Source of the DNA: Gymnopilus junonius | Taxonomy: Eukaryota; Basidiomycota; Agaricomycetes; Agaricales; Galerinaceae | DNA: 64,000 nt | Direction of reading: 5' to 3' | NCBI GenBank assembly: GCA_015501075.1 | Contig: JADNYJ010000201.1 | Coordinates: 1-64,000, forward strand | Shown: positions 33,501-45,585 of the stretch, in pieces | Numbering within the stretch: the first letter of the stretch is position 1 | How the letters are laid out: the number at the start of each line of letters is the position of its first letter | Notes under the pieces: generated by a model | What the model was told of the DNA's origin: nothing | The model's input: only the letters and a program-made list of their open reading frames with translations | Databases searched by the model: none | Position numbers and translations under genes: made by a program

Positions 33501-35227
33501 AAGTCGTCTTCGTCTTCATCGACCGCGATTTCGTTGTCGTCGTCTTCGGCATTCAGAATCTCCTCGTCTTCGCCCTCGCCCAAGTTCTCCTTTTCAACAT
33601 TAGATTCGTCCCGATCATCCATCGCGGGTTCTGATGCCTTCGTCTTCCTCGAAATTTCTTTTTCCTTTTCTTTCCCAATCACCAGTTGTCGCAAACAACC
33701 TCTCCCTAGTCGCAGTACAAAGTAATGCTCTGCATCTTTGGTCGTCCTGTGTATCTCCCCAAGGACAGGTCTGTGCATCGTCTGTTCGCAGACTGAGCCC
33801 AGGGCCTGGGTTTGATGCCACGAGAAAGGGATATGGAGTGTCGGAGACCGCTCTTGTGGTGCCTTTCCCCAATTGAAGTGATACAGACTCCTCGCCGTGA
33901 GTTAATGACGGCTTACGAGCCTTTGCTTAGGTGGTTGGAGTTACAGAGGATGTCGTCCTATTGATCGTTGGAAGGTGAGCAAGTGAACCAGTTTACAGGG
34001 AATGAAGGTTGTCGTTCGCAGGGTCAGGTCAGGATGTAGGTTCATTGCCATCGCGAGCAGGGAAGCGACACATGGAAGTCATTGTCGATCGATAGAGGTA
34101 AGAACGGCGAACAAGGTCAAGGTATGTAAGGATTTGTACACTTTTGCATAGCCTAGCAAGCGTTGACATGAGTTCATTATCGCCTTTGCTCTCAACTCCC
34201 GGTCGTCCGATGAGTTGCCTGGAATTGGGTTCTGTGGTCCGCCTAAGTCATGACGAAGGGAGGACTTCGTGAATAGTGCGTCCGCACGGAGGACACATTG
34301 AAACGTACCATTGAGCTCTTGTTCACCGTACCACTTAGTATTGTATTACATCTCAGGCGCAAAGATTGTAATGCCTTCGTATGCGCTATAGCCCGAGGCT
34401 CTGATCCAAGTTTCCGACTGTTTATTCGGCCTGATGCTGAAGAAGAGCTAGTCAGAAAGAAAATGAGGTACATAAGGGAGGGGATGCACTTTGACGACTA
34501 AAAACCCACTACCTTTAATGTCCCTAGAAGCGGAACGAAGATATGAGTGAACAAGTAAAATACAAGGCGAACGGCACTGTGCTTACAAGCAGAAACAGAG
34601 GAGGGGTTTGAGAAATCGACCAGGCAAAGTCGCTGATGCCTATGGCATGACAAGGAGAGTAGGTGAGATTTACACGCATGCTCTACAGCCTAATCGGAGG
34701 TCAATGGACAAGTGCAAATATAAGCGAACAAATCACAGGTGAAAGGCATAGCGGGCTGCAGTCGACCTGGGGAGAACGGCAAGTGAAGTAATGACGGTGC
34801 GCGAGATCCTCATTAATAACAGGCACACCAGCACCCGTCGGGATTACTTAGTTTGGTGCAAAGGACAAGTCCTGCAGGGCGAGTTCAGCCACGGTTGCAC
34901 AGCCACCAGCGTTCCTCAAGGCTGGCAATGCGAAAACAAAGCTACTTGATCTTTCACTCCCATCCTGACAAGATCTCCAAGCATTCAGAACTCCCTCAAT
35001 CACGTTGACGCGGTGTCTCAACCGAAAGTCAAGATGTCGCATCCAGATCAAATAGAAGAACCCCGGAAATCGAGATAGCAAATTTTGAAGGACCTTAGTA
35101 GGCGGGCGTATCAGTCGCTCACTTTCTCCAGGGCCCTCCAAGCGCGTGAATAGGGCTACTCATACCGCTCATACACCGTCTGCCCCGACTCCACTCCAGG
35201 AAACCACTCTTTTGATGATTTAGATAT
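30525..35227. other. Large region without an identified gene
   Basis: About 4.7 kb in which I cannot name a gene. Several minus-strand frames look partly protein-like. One at 33778-33362 has a very acidic block (GEGEDEEILNAEDDDNEIA), one lies at 33140-32862, and one at 31818-31267 is 183 codons with an overlapping alternative frame reading LTALIDTRSIPVHILSHLSNE. They might be exons of one degraded or poorly conserved minus-strand gene spanning about 31040-33880, but I could not join them with confidence. Nothing resembling a transposase or reverse transcriptase was seen. Confidence 0.35.
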
Positions 35228-35830
35228 ATGCGAAGTAAAGCTGCTCTAGTGACGCGGACGGCCCGCGTACTTGGTGCTGTCGCTGCTCCTGCAATATTTG
35301 ATGCTCTTCTTGATGCAAGCTCGGCTATGCAGAACCATCCTTCTGATAACTCGAACCCACGCCTCGGCACAAATCTGGCAATGGGCGGACTTCCTAAGGC
35401 TTCAGCTGCTCCTGCAGCAGTCAATGTTACTCCCGACTCAGCCGCAAGCAACAATACTTCTGATGACTTCAACCCTTGAAAGAATGCTTATCGACGAATT
35501 GGAGGACTTCATACTTCAATAGCTGCCCCTTCAACTGCCGCTCAGAGCATAAAGCTACCGGTAATACTGCCTACGAAGGATTCAAATCGGTGATGGAGGT
35601 ACGTTATGAGTGCTCTGACATGTTCCTTCCTCTCAAAACAACTGCCGGAGTGCTTGTCTCAATCATCAAGATCGCAGATGTACGTAGCTCAGCTGTCTGA
35701 TTATATTTTTATCTTGTTTTGAACATCCATCTAGATGGTAGCTGGAAACCAGGAGCGCCTCAAAGATCTTCAAGGGAAAATGAATAGGATACTCTCTGTC
35801 ATGAAGCATTATCAAGAGTTGCAAGTATAA
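35228..35830 (+). pseudogene. Remnant of a STAND/NLR-type N-terminal domain
   Basis: The segment HKATGNTAYEGFKSVMEVRY followed by ECSDMFLPLKTTAGVLVSIIKIAD (about 35551-35682) looks like the N-terminal helical region of Agaricomycete STAND (NLR-like) proteins. After an intron starting GTACGTAG it continues as MVAGNQERLKDLQGKMNRIL (35734-35793) and stops soon after, at about 35830. The usual NACHT/NB-ARC and repeat domains are absent downstream. The preceding Ala/Ser-rich block (35228-35479) ends in a stop before the helical part. It therefore looks like a truncated and broken remnant. The family call rests on pattern memory only. Confidence 0.45.
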
Positions 35831-36532
35831 AAGCCGAATGTAATTGCAAGCCGCCATTGTTCTTGTCGACAGAGGCTCAAAATGTCCCAGGAATGGTCAC
35901 AATGTTGAGGGCGGAAAATGGGCGCATACGCAGCGAGCTCATCTAAGTAATGCTGTGGATGGAAAAGAAAAGCAATGAGTCAAGTTTGAAGCGGCGAGCA
36001 AGGTACTACATGGACAAACACGACAATAGGGCAGGATTGACTAATTGAGATAACGCCGCAACGACGACGAACAGTTGAGTTAGATACATACGACATAATA
36101 AAGCATAATGGCATAACAGTGAAATAAGATAATTTTTTGAGCTGCGCCCGACGCCCGAACATTCAACCTATAGCCATTGTGATGAAGCAGGCAACTTAGT
36201 AGTAGCAGGCCGTCGAGGCATATGCAGGTCGGCAGTAATTTGAAGGGCGGAGGGTGATCATGAAGAGAGAGAAAATTGCAATGAAGATTGAAGTGAAGTT
36301 GAATGACAAAAGAAAGTGCAAGTGCATAACAAACGATGAAAAGAACGCGGCACAACAACAACAACGACATGAAAGTGGAAAAAGGTACAGCATAACAACA
36401 ACACGAAAGGAAAGAAAGAAGCAAAGTGGAAGGAAAGAAGGAAGAGAAGAGAAAAGACCGGCCAAGCTACCTACTCCTACGCAAAGAAAAGACCCAGTTC
36501 CCAGTATCAACGAGCCATCTCTACCAAACTAC
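35831..36532. other. Intergenic, 3' flank of the G3BP-like gene
   Basis: Spacer that contains the 3' untranslated region of the minus-strand G3BP-like gene. Short open frames here are low in complexity and show no family signature. Confidence 0.5.
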
Positions 36533-38528
36533 CTACTTGCCGCCAGCACCGCCCCTGCCCCTGCCGCCCCCACGTCCACCTCTGAACCCACCGCGACCAT
36601 CCCCATTCACATGCGCACCCTGTCCTCCTTGACCCTGTCCTCCCGGACCCCCACGTCCCTCCCCACCCGGCGCACCACCCCTCGGCCGACTCACCGGCCT
36701 ATCCCCTCTCTCCTTCTTCGTCTCCACCGAAATCCTCACCTGGCCGACCTCACCCCCAACATCCAACCACACCCCACCCTCTCCGCCCTGATGCTGCGGC
36801 AGACTCGCGGTGATGGCTTTCTTAGCGCTCTCCAGGCTCTGGAATTCGAGGAACGCGCATGCTTTCGCGCGGACGATCTCCAGGTCCTTGATGGCGCCGA
36901 AGCGGGTTGTGAGGGTTGAGGAGAGCAGGGTTTGGGAGATGGGTTCAGTCACGCCTTTGATGAAACATTGGGGAGTGGTGATGGATTGTGCGGCGACGTA
37001 GGTGGGGTGGGGTTCGTGGCCGTGAGCACCTTGACCTTGCCCGTGTTTAGGTCCTTGATGCTGCTGCTGGTGCCCAGGTCCTTGGCGCTGCCCACCGTGC
37101 TGTTGCTGTTGCTGTCCTTGAGGTCTCTGAGCAGGAGCGGCAGGCGCAGGTGACGGAGCACCTGGGCCACCAGCAGGAGGAGCAGCAGCCTCGGTCGTTC
37201 CACGCGATTCCTGCGCGACCGCCGGACCCCATTTCTTGGAATTGGAAGCCGCGAGCGACGCCCATGAGCGAGGAGCAGACGGCGCGGCTGGTTGGACGGG
37301 TGCAGCGCGAGGTGGAGGTGCAGCTGCTGGTGCAAGTGGTTGTTGTTGGGCGGGTGATGGAGCGGCGGGGGCTGCGGCGGGTTGAGGAGGGGCGGGGGTT
37401 GCTGGACGTTGTGGTTGGAGAACAACAGGAGCAGGTGTGGGAGCAGGAGAAGGTTCGGTGGGAGCTGCAGGGGCGACAGCAGGAGCAGCCGCGGGCTTTT
37501 CGGGCTCTGCAGCAGCAGGGTGGATGCCGTTGGGCTGGGGAGCGGGAGCAGCGGGGGCCTCTTGAGCAGGTGCCGGTGATGGCGCGGCAGCGACGGGTTC
37601 AGGAATGTCAGTGGTGGGTGCCTCCTCGATGGGTGCAGCAAGGGGGGTAGGTTCAGGAACGGGAGCAGCGGGAGGAGGGGTAGGTTCGCGAGGGGGCTCG
37701 TACACCGGTTCGGGAGCAGCGACGGGTTGGATAGGCGCTGGCGGCTCCTTGACGACGGGAGCAACAGGTGCAGGAACGACAGGGACGGGGGCAGGAGCAG
37801 CAGCGGGTGGAGGGGCGGTGGCAGGCTCCTCGGCTACATCACTGGCATCCTCGCTGTCCACGGTCTCTTCCTTGAGGAAGCGGAAGATGTCGTTGAGGAC
37901 AAAGTACCCGTTGGGCTGCTCAGCGAGGAAGAAGGTCTGGACGAATTTCCTCCACTCTTCGCCGTGGTTGGACATTTCGCCGATGACCTGGATGATGATG
38001 CCACCATTCAAGGAGGACTGGGCGTCTACGGAGTGGATGAAGACCTTGCAGTCGTCGAATCCGATGGAGGTGATTTTGTTGTGGATTTCCTGATTGGGTG
38101 GGGGTTATTAGTGATGTGAACGTCATCGGTGATTTTTTTAGGGAGAAGGTGAAAATAAAATAAGAGGCGGATAGTTAATTGAATGACGGGAATATGAACA
38201 AGGGGCGTGCGTGGCGCCTTGGCGCTGTGATTGGGTGGCACAGGTGGCACCGTTCTCCTCTACTAGCGCAAATTTCGCCAAAAGGCTCATGAAGCACGAA
38301 AAGGAACAGGAAAAAGAAGAGAAAAGGGAAAACACGAACCTGTTGACCATGGCAAGCCTTGACCTCCTCGCCCTCGGTGCCGTGGATAAAGGTAGAGTTT
38401 TTGTTGTAGAAACAATGGAGACGATGGGGCTCCTTGTTGACAAAGGTATAATACTGGGGAACGAACTGCCATCCGACCTCGGATGGGACGACGTTGGAGT
38501 GTTGAGAGCTGGGTGCCGTGGCGGTCAT
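36533..38528 (-). CDS. G3BP-like NTF2-domain and RRM RNA-binding protein
   Basis: Homologue of G3BP/Nxt3/Bre5, cytoplasmic proteins that bind RNA and help deubiquitinase function and stress-granule assembly. The two exons are 38528-38340 and 38089-36533, in phase, about 581 residues. Residues 1-130 form the NTF2-like fold (VGWQFVPQYYTFVNKEPHRL, then GGIIIQVIGEMSN and FVQTFFLAEQPNGYFVLNDIFRF). A long Ala/Pro-rich linker follows, then a Gln/His/Gly-rich stretch. An RRM comes near the end (QCFIKGVTEPISQTLL..KACAFLEFQSLESAKKAI), and the protein ends in an RGG-type tail. It is divergent from the HET-C gene, sharing the 468-base region 38529-38996. A broken partial copy of its 3' half lies at 27860-28291. 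Confidence 0.88.
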
Positions 38529-38996
38529 GATGGTGACTGTAAGGCAGGGGAATCGACGCGTAAGTATGAGAGCAAAGAGAAAAGAAAGAAGGAGAAAGGC
38601 TTACAAGAAGAATTAGGATGAAAAGAAAGAGACAAAGAGACTCTAAAGAGGAGTAGCTGAGGAGAGTGTGGGGGAGTTGTCAACGACGACAAGCAAAGGT
38701 CAACCTGAAAAAATATTTCGCAATCCCATCTTACTCGTTCGGCATTCTCCGTCGGTTCACATCGAGTCATTCACTATGTACGGCCAACCAATATTATGGC
38801 CCAACGACAGCATAGCATACGCAGACGACAGAACATCGGTAATACTCACAATGACATGTTATCAGACCCTTCACAACACACCGCACTGCATTCCGTGAAA
38901 TAAATCAGCGCTGCCAAGCCCCAATGCGGTCCTATAATTATACACCGCCTCCACCATACCCGCCTTTCTTTTCCGAACCACCACCAGCGTCCAACC
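38529..38996. promoter_or_regulatory. Shared divergent promoter region
   Basis: The 468 bases between the start codons of the G3BP-like gene (-) and the HET-C gene (+) must contain both promoters. The stretch next to G3BP is purine-rich on the plus strand. TATAATTATA near 38932 lies about 60 bases before the HET-C ATG and could act as its TATA element. No further sites can be assigned by eye. Confidence 0.5.
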
Positions 38997-41900
38997 ATGG
39001 GCCGCTACTCCAATACCAGCAACACTACCTACCTCTTTCTCGTCGTCTTCTTTTTCGCCTTTTGTCTGTCCAATAATGGCGTATACGCCTTTGGAGCGGG
39101 GAATATCCCATCGTGTGTCTAGGTCTGCAGCGTAAATCCCCAGCGCTGATTTTTATCTTTCTGTAGATTCGCGTACATGGAGGGAAGGGCATTCCGCCAT
39201 GGCGACATTGTATGATGCTCTCTATCGCGTTCAGCCGATCTCTGATTAGATTGCTTTTTTGTTCATTTTTTATGATCTTATGATGTACAGGAAGATGCCC
39301 TACAGGAATTGATCAAGAAGGGCGGTGGAGGGTTTGCACTCGCCAGCATGCTCTCCAAAGGGTCCAAGTTCGGTGGGCTGGATATCAAGCGAGTTTACTT
39401 TGGGTGCGCCAAACTTTGTCTGAGCACTCGATAACCTTTGATTTTGATTCGCTTTAGAAATTGGCTTAGGGATTACAGTCAAGCCGTGGATATCGCCTCG
39501 TTGAAGAAGCTGCCGCTCCAGGTGTGTATTCTTACGCATATACGAGCAGCATTGTCTGATAAAATGCTTTACAGACGATCATCAATCTTTGTATGGCACT
39601 GGGCTTCCTGGTGTGCATTCACCACCTTTCAGAGGTTTACAGGGTCTAAGCTGACTCCTTCGTAATCTAGGCTCATGGTTACGCGACCCACGAATTTGAA
39701 GTCACCCCCGAACGTCTCGGCGTATACCTTCCTGTGCGTACATTCTTCCCTCCATTCCCTCCTTTACCCTGTTCTTCCACCGGTCACAACGCCATCGGTC
39801 TTCGTCATTCTACCCTAGCCATTCTTGTCATATGTTCTCCTCCTACTCCACTACAGCCCATTACACCCGTTTTACCTTGTTCTCCTTCCGTCCTGCTCCG
39901 CCTTTTTCTTCCTATGGTTGATTTGGATTATCGACACTGACATTACCCTTCTCATTTTCAGACGGAACACATTGATAACCCTAAAGGCTATGGCGAAGGC
40001 GAAGACGCGAGGAAATACAACCCCAACCTACGACCTCCCGTTGATGTATGTACACTTTCCAGTAATTATATGCGGTGTTCCTTTGCTCATGACTCTTTCT
40101 CTTCCTCTCTTCCTCCTCTCATTTCTTCTTTTCTCTTCAAACACGCATATAGCCCCAAGAACTCGAAATCGACCCCCGCACGGGGATGAAGAACTACATC
40201 GCAAACGGTCCGTATCCGTCTCTCATAATTACCTTGTCGATATGATAAAGCTGACATAACTCTGACTTCACAGAATCGGGCCGCTGGGATACCTCCAAAG
40301 CGCTTGTGCGCCGCACACTTGAGCAGTGCATCCACCGTGGCAGACAGCATCGCGCGAATGGACAAAAGGCGGACGAGTATGAGGCTTATAGGCTTCTTGG
40401 GCAATTGGTATGCGTCTCTTTCTCTTTTCTTTTTTCCCCTGCTCTTTTATTTCTTTTTCCGTCCCGCTCATGTCACCTTCCTTTTCTTTTCTTTTCTTTC
40501 CTTTCCTTTTCCTTCCTCATCTCATCTCATCTCATCGTTCTCATTTACCAACCCTTCCCTCCCCCCTAACAGCTACACACCCTCGAAGACTACCCCGCCC
40601 ACTCCAACTTTTGCGAGCTCGCGCTCATCTCGATGGGATACACCCAGGTCTTCCCGCACGTGGGCGATCAGGTGCGCGTGCAGGCTCCCAACGGGAAGTG
40701 GGTCGCGCCGATCGTAACGGGTTCGTTTGGGTCGAGTGATTTTATACATAGTTTATTGGGAGGTGGGTTTTTTTTTTCTGGACGGATTTTCTTTTTGAGG
40801 TGGATGGTGCTGATATTTTTTGCGCTTTTGTAGAGGCTACGGATCATTTGGTATGTTGATATTTGGAAAGTTAGGTTGAGCTGTGCTCAGACGCCTTTTC
40901 TTTCTTCTTCCTCTTCCCCACACGGACGTCGTCCATAGAGTCAAGTAAGTCTGATTGATTCATCACTTTTCTAATACCCAACATTAACCTTGAAAAATAG
41001 GCATCTGTAACCGACCTCAACCGCGAACTAGACAAAGCACGCTCCAAATCCCTCTCCCAGACCTCCTCGCGCGGAATGGGCGGCGGTGCCCCACTCAACC
41101 CCGCTGACGCCCTCCGTGATTTATTCTTCACCATTCCTGGGGGCGGTGGATCGGAGATGAGTAGGGATTTGGATGCGATTGAGAGGATTCGGGCGGGGCC
41201 TGGTGGGCCTGGCGGAGGAGGGATGGGTGGGCAAGGAGGTATGGGCGGTGTGGGAGGAGGAAAGAATCCGGAGGATATGAGTCCTCAGGAGTTGCATGCC
41301 GTGCTGTGGCAGGTGTTAACGTTCAGAGATAGCGGTAGGTTGTTTTCTTGGGTTTTTTTCTCGCTTTTTTTTCTTGTTGTTGATGGCTCTTTTTTTGGTC
41401 TTTTATAGTGGTTAAGAAGATTGAGAAGACGATTGGTTAGTTCTTTGCGTGCTTGGAGTTGTTGTTGTTGTTGCAGTGGTTGATTGTTGGTGTACAGAAA
41501 AAATACCTGGACTTGGGCCCTTGATTGAGAAGATTATGGATTCGATCTCGGGTGAGGATTTTCTCTTTTTTTCTATGTCCTTGGATCATGATTGAGCTGC
41601 CTTTTTTGCCAAGTTTTCGTGTTCACCACTTTGGAGGTATGGTCTCGTTCTTTTTGTTCTGCAGCGTTGGGAATTTTGTCTTATTAACAATCTTCCCTTC
41701 TGATAGCCGTTCCTCAAACCTATTCTCAAAGCTGCCACTTCTGGATTATCCGCTGCTTCGGGTGAGGTTATCGATAACCATGATCAATACGAAGCGTTTA
41801 ATGATCCTCGTTGTGTGAGTCTTTCTTTCTCCATTGGGAAATGCTGAATGTGACCTGACCTGCTGTCTTTGTTTGTAGTCTGACCCTACGCACTCGTTTT

Positions 41901-43257
41901 TGAGTAAAGATCACTTTGTAAGTTTTGCCTTTGATGGTGTTCGTTTCTTTGTCAAGAAAGTTTATTATCTTTCCCTTGCGCAATAGAACCTCATCTTAAA
42001 TGAACCTGCTGGTCATGTCGCCAGGATCATTATTGTGAGTTTTTCGTCGATATTGAGCGTAGGTTTTGGATTTTGACTGTTGAAAAGACCTACACAGTGA
42101 AACAAGTTGTCAAAGCTTGGGATGACACTTCTGTGAATGTCCATCAGCTCACTGAGGATGTCCTTCAGTGCTTGTAAGTAAAAATCCACCCCACTTGCAT
42201 CTTATCAAGACAGATTTTAATGCCACCCTTGACCAGATTCCACCCCGACTTCCACAACTCCAACTCGCAAATCCAACGCGAGATGCTACAGTACATGCGC
42301 GAATGGATCAACAAAGTACCCAACCAACACTCTGTCATCCAACGGCTCTCCAAAGAATCCGTCCGGAACCACCAAAACACGCGCTTGGGCGGCGAGGGTG
42401 GTGCGGCTGCCTCTCAGGGCTCATATGCCGAATCGCAGGCGCATAATGTTCAGCATGCGATTGGGGGGTATGTTCAGGGTATTCCTGGGGTGGCGCAGGT
42501 GTCGAGTTTGATTGGAGGTGTTACGGGTGGTGGTGCTGGGCCGGGGAGGAGGGATATGCCTGGTATGCCTGGTGGTGCTCCTGGATTCCCTGGTGCGGGT
42601 GGTATGCCGTCGTCGCATGCTGTTCCGTCGCCTCCGCCTCCGATGACGGGACAGGCTGCGTCGTATTATGGAGGTGGTTCGGGTGGATATGCTCCTCCGC
42701 CTGGTGGACTCAGTGGATATGCACCGCCTTCAGGTCCGCCGCCTTCGTCGTACGGTGGTGGTTCAGGACCGTCTTATCCCCAACACGAGCCCGTTCGACA
42801 AGGAAGTGGGTATGCGCCTGCGTACGACTATGCTCCTCCTGGAGTTGCATCGTTCCCTGGTGCCGGACCTAGTTTCCCGACTGAAGGTCACGGTCAAGGT
42901 CTAGGACATGTCGACACACCGCCTGCCTTCCCTCCTTCCTTCCCTGGTGCAGAGACTCACAATTTGCATGGACACCACGGGCATCATGCTCATCATCAAG
43001 GGACGCTTCCCTCAGGAGGAGGGTACGCACCGCCCTCTGGACCACCGCCTGGTGGGTTCCCCGCTCCCGGAGGAGGGTATGGGATGCCAGATGAAGGAGC
43101 GCCGCCGTTTGGGTTCCCCGGTGCTGATCCTTACCAACAACAACAGCAGCAGCAGCAGTATCCTCACGGACAGGGCCCGCCGCCTCAGTTCCCTGGTGCT
43201 CAGCCCAATAACAGTGGTGGAAGTTGGTTTGGTGGTGGTCAGCCTGGTGCTTGGTAG
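38997..43257 (+). CDS. het-C: HET-C family protein
   Basis: Homologue of Neurospora HET-C, a protein first known for heterokaryon incompatibility. It starts at 38997 with a hydrophobic signal-like segment (TYLFLVVFFFAFCLS) and the family hallmark YAFGAGNIPS. Many small exons then give HGDIEDALQEL, LDIKRVYFGNWLRDYSQAVD, TEHIDNPKGYGEGEDARKY, GMKNYIAN, LHTLEDYPAHSNFCELALIS and MGYTQVFPHVGDQVRV, the order expected for the Het-C domain. I followed about fourteen introns in phase to 42238. The last exon ends at 43257 and encodes a Gly/Pro/Tyr-rich disordered tail with a polyglutamine run, as is usual in HET-C. At one intron the acceptor must be the AAAG near 42089; the closer CAG would create a stop. 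The gene appears intact. Whether it is polymorphic for incompatibility here cannot be seen. Confidence 0.9.
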
Positions 43258-43879
43258 AGCGGGAAGGAATGAAATGGCATTTCGAGGTGGTGGATAAAGT
43301 TGAATAAGATTTTGATTGTAAGTAAGAATGGAATGGAATATTGACGTTGACATGCTTGTACTCTTTATACTAGCTATAGTCTTCGTCGACGTTATTGGGT
43401 GATTTGACTTTTAGATCACTCTTTTAGTCGGAAAGAGTTTGCTCTTCCTTTTTTGACTTGCCAACTTCCGCGAGCTACTATTTAGGCCAATGAATATTTC
43501 ATTTTCAATGGTTACTATTTACTCCTTGTCAGCAATTTGAGGTCGAGGGCTCCCCAAAGTACCCTGAAATACAAAGGTGCAGCCTTTGGATTACAGTCAA
43601 GCTGTGGTTATTACCTCTGAATACACTGCCGTGCACTCTGTGGGAATAAGACGCAGTGGGCGGCGCAAAGTGTTCTGAATCTTTATTTATCTCTCATAAT
43701 CTTCTATGTATTCAGTGTCCAGCGCTCGGCTACCAGCACTATGATAGGAAAGTCGTTGATATCGACGTTCCTTTTGATCCTCCTTAAACATCTCAGGCTG
43801 TGCTTGTGAGCACATATGTAGCTTTGTAGAAATGTAACGATAAACAGCTAACAATTCTTTTCTTCCTTTTCACCTTTCA
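43258..43879. other. Intergenic, contains repeat unit 1
   Basis: Holds the HET-C 3' flank, the kinase promoter and, at about 43482-43598, the first of three related repeats described separately. Confidence 0.6.
43482..43598. repeat. Dispersed tandem repeat, unit 1
   Basis: A block starting TAGGCCAATGAATATTTCATTTT and containing GGTCGAGGGCTCCCCAAAGTACCCTGAAATAC recurs near 45374 and 46272. It lies upstream of the SRPK-like pseudokinase; the other copies lie after it and after its fragment. Confidence 0.8.
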
Positions 43880-45143
43880 ATGTCCCTCTTCCCTGAAGAA
43901 CAACTCGACTCTCCCGCGGGCTACTTTGCTGCCAAGCCTGGGCAAACGCTTGACAAGAGACAATGGTTGATTGTTCGCAAACTTGGATGGGGACCACGGT
44001 CATCCACCTGGTTAGCATCTCGTAATGACCAACTCCTCCATGATCAATACGTGGCGATCAAGATCTTGACCTTTGCAGCAACGGAAGATGGGACGGGCGC
44101 CAACGAGCTGCACATTTTTCTTGGTCCTATGCGGAACGTTCGAAGAGGCGTTCCGGAGCTCCTGAGCCATTTCTATGAACGCAACCCTTTCAGGCGACAG
44201 AGGCACCTTTGTTTTGCGTTTCGCGTGTTGGGACCTTCAGTCGACGATCTACGACTGAGCAACGATTTTCCTGGGCAATGTCTGCCTCTTCATGTAGTTC
44301 AAAAAGTTATTGGCGATGTATCTGAGAGACTAGTCAGTGTGGGTCATCACAACAAGGTCGTTCACGGTGGTGAGTAACAATGTCTATAAAGCGATCTCAG
44401 AATTATAATATATTTCGTAGCTGTCACCGTAGACAATTTTCTAGTCGAAACAGCGCGTGATATACGCGATGTACTTGCCGAATCACCGAACGAAAGCGTA
44501 AAGGCGATCTTGGGGAGTGATGGTATCTTATATCCCTCTGTTAAATCTCAGCCCATCGACCACGATCACAAATGGGATACCTTGGCAGAAGATATCATGC
44601 ACGCCCAAATTTATTTGAACAATTACGCGCATGGTGAGGCCCATCTTTTTACCAAGCTCATACAGCAATGTGGTTCTTAATATTTCAATTTTAGCCAGCC
44701 GCATAGCAAAGGCCGTTCAGCTGGACTTGCCTAAACATCTCCTCCCTCCGGAAGCCCTGCAAGGTGAAAAGATTGATATTAAATCTGACATATGGATGTT
44801 GGGATGCACTGTAGGTCTTCTTCTGGTCTTCAATGTATGTTTCGAGATCACTCAAGTACATCGTCCACAGACGTATCATCTATTAACTGGCGAGCAACTC
44901 TTCTCTGATTCATACGTCAATTCACCGGTGGAGACAGCGACAGAAGCATTAAAAAATCTCCAACATATACTTGACAATTCCAACAAGGTAGAGAAGAAAG
45001 ATATTCCAGCTACCGCCTCGTTTCTCAGATCATGCCTAGCGATAAAACCCTCTCAAAGGCCGAATGCTGTCAAAATTTTAAAGGGCGATTGGGTTAGGAC
45101 CAGTTGTTCATGTGAATGGCATGATTATGATTCAGATTATTAA
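43880..45143 (+). CDS. SRPK-like pseudokinase
   Basis: A protein-kinase-fold protein of about 363 residues. Exons are 43880-44369, 44421-44633, 44695-44810 and 44871-45143, in phase. The glycine loop reads KLGWGPRSSTWLA and the ATP-anchoring lysine motif is YVAIKIL. The catalytic loop expected as HxDxKxxN reads HGAVTVDN, so the catalytic aspartate is replaced by alanine. No DFG is visible in LNNYAHASR. The later landmarks LPPEAL (APE region) and DIWMLGCT are kept, as is the helix pair near RSCLAIKPSQRP. This set resembles the SRPK-like kinases that are numerous in Agaricomycetes. It probably lacks phosphotransfer activity and could act as a scaffold, or be a decaying paralogue. Confidence 0.65.
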
Positions 45144-45373
45144 ATTCAGAACTGTATTTCTTATACCCACCCTTTGATCTCTCAATGTTACCGCGTTATT
45201 CTTAAGCTTACCGTCCTCTGTTAGGATTATCACAGCTGCAGCGAGATTGATTTTCCACGGGCCAGCCTATCACTAATCATACATCCTCATCTTGCGCATA
45301 CACCGACCTGAAATGTCCGAAGCTTTTGGAGAGCTACGGAAATCCATGTAGCCTGCTTTCCTGACCAACTATA

Positions 45374-45555
45374 TAGGCCAATCAGTACTTCATTTTCCAT
45401 GATTACCATTGGCTCCTTTTCCGCAATAGCGAGGTCGAGAGCTCCCCAAAGTACCCTGAAGTACACAAATGCGCAGCCCTTCCAAATTCCAAATTAGCAA
45501 CTTGAGTGCAGGGAATAGATACGGAGTCGTCATTTAGTAAGAGACACTGAAATTC
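45374..45555. repeat. Dispersed tandem repeat, unit 2
   Basis: Second copy of the TAGGCCAAT.. block, with a longer right part (AATTAGCAACTTGAGTG.. to GTAAGAGACACTGAAAT) shared only with unit 3. It follows the pseudokinase gene and precedes the kinase fragment, marking a tandem duplication boundary. Confidence 0.8.
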
Positions 45556-45585
45556 TCGATAGTCGAAATTGATCACTTCTCATTT

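Noticed and set aside
33359..33778. Acidic minus-strand frame as a stand-alone gene
   Set aside because: Could be an exon, but I could not connect it to start or end exons or to any family.
36949..37764. 271-codon Pro/Leu-rich minus-strand frame
   Set aside because: Shifted frame of the Ala/Pro-rich linker of the G3BP-like gene.
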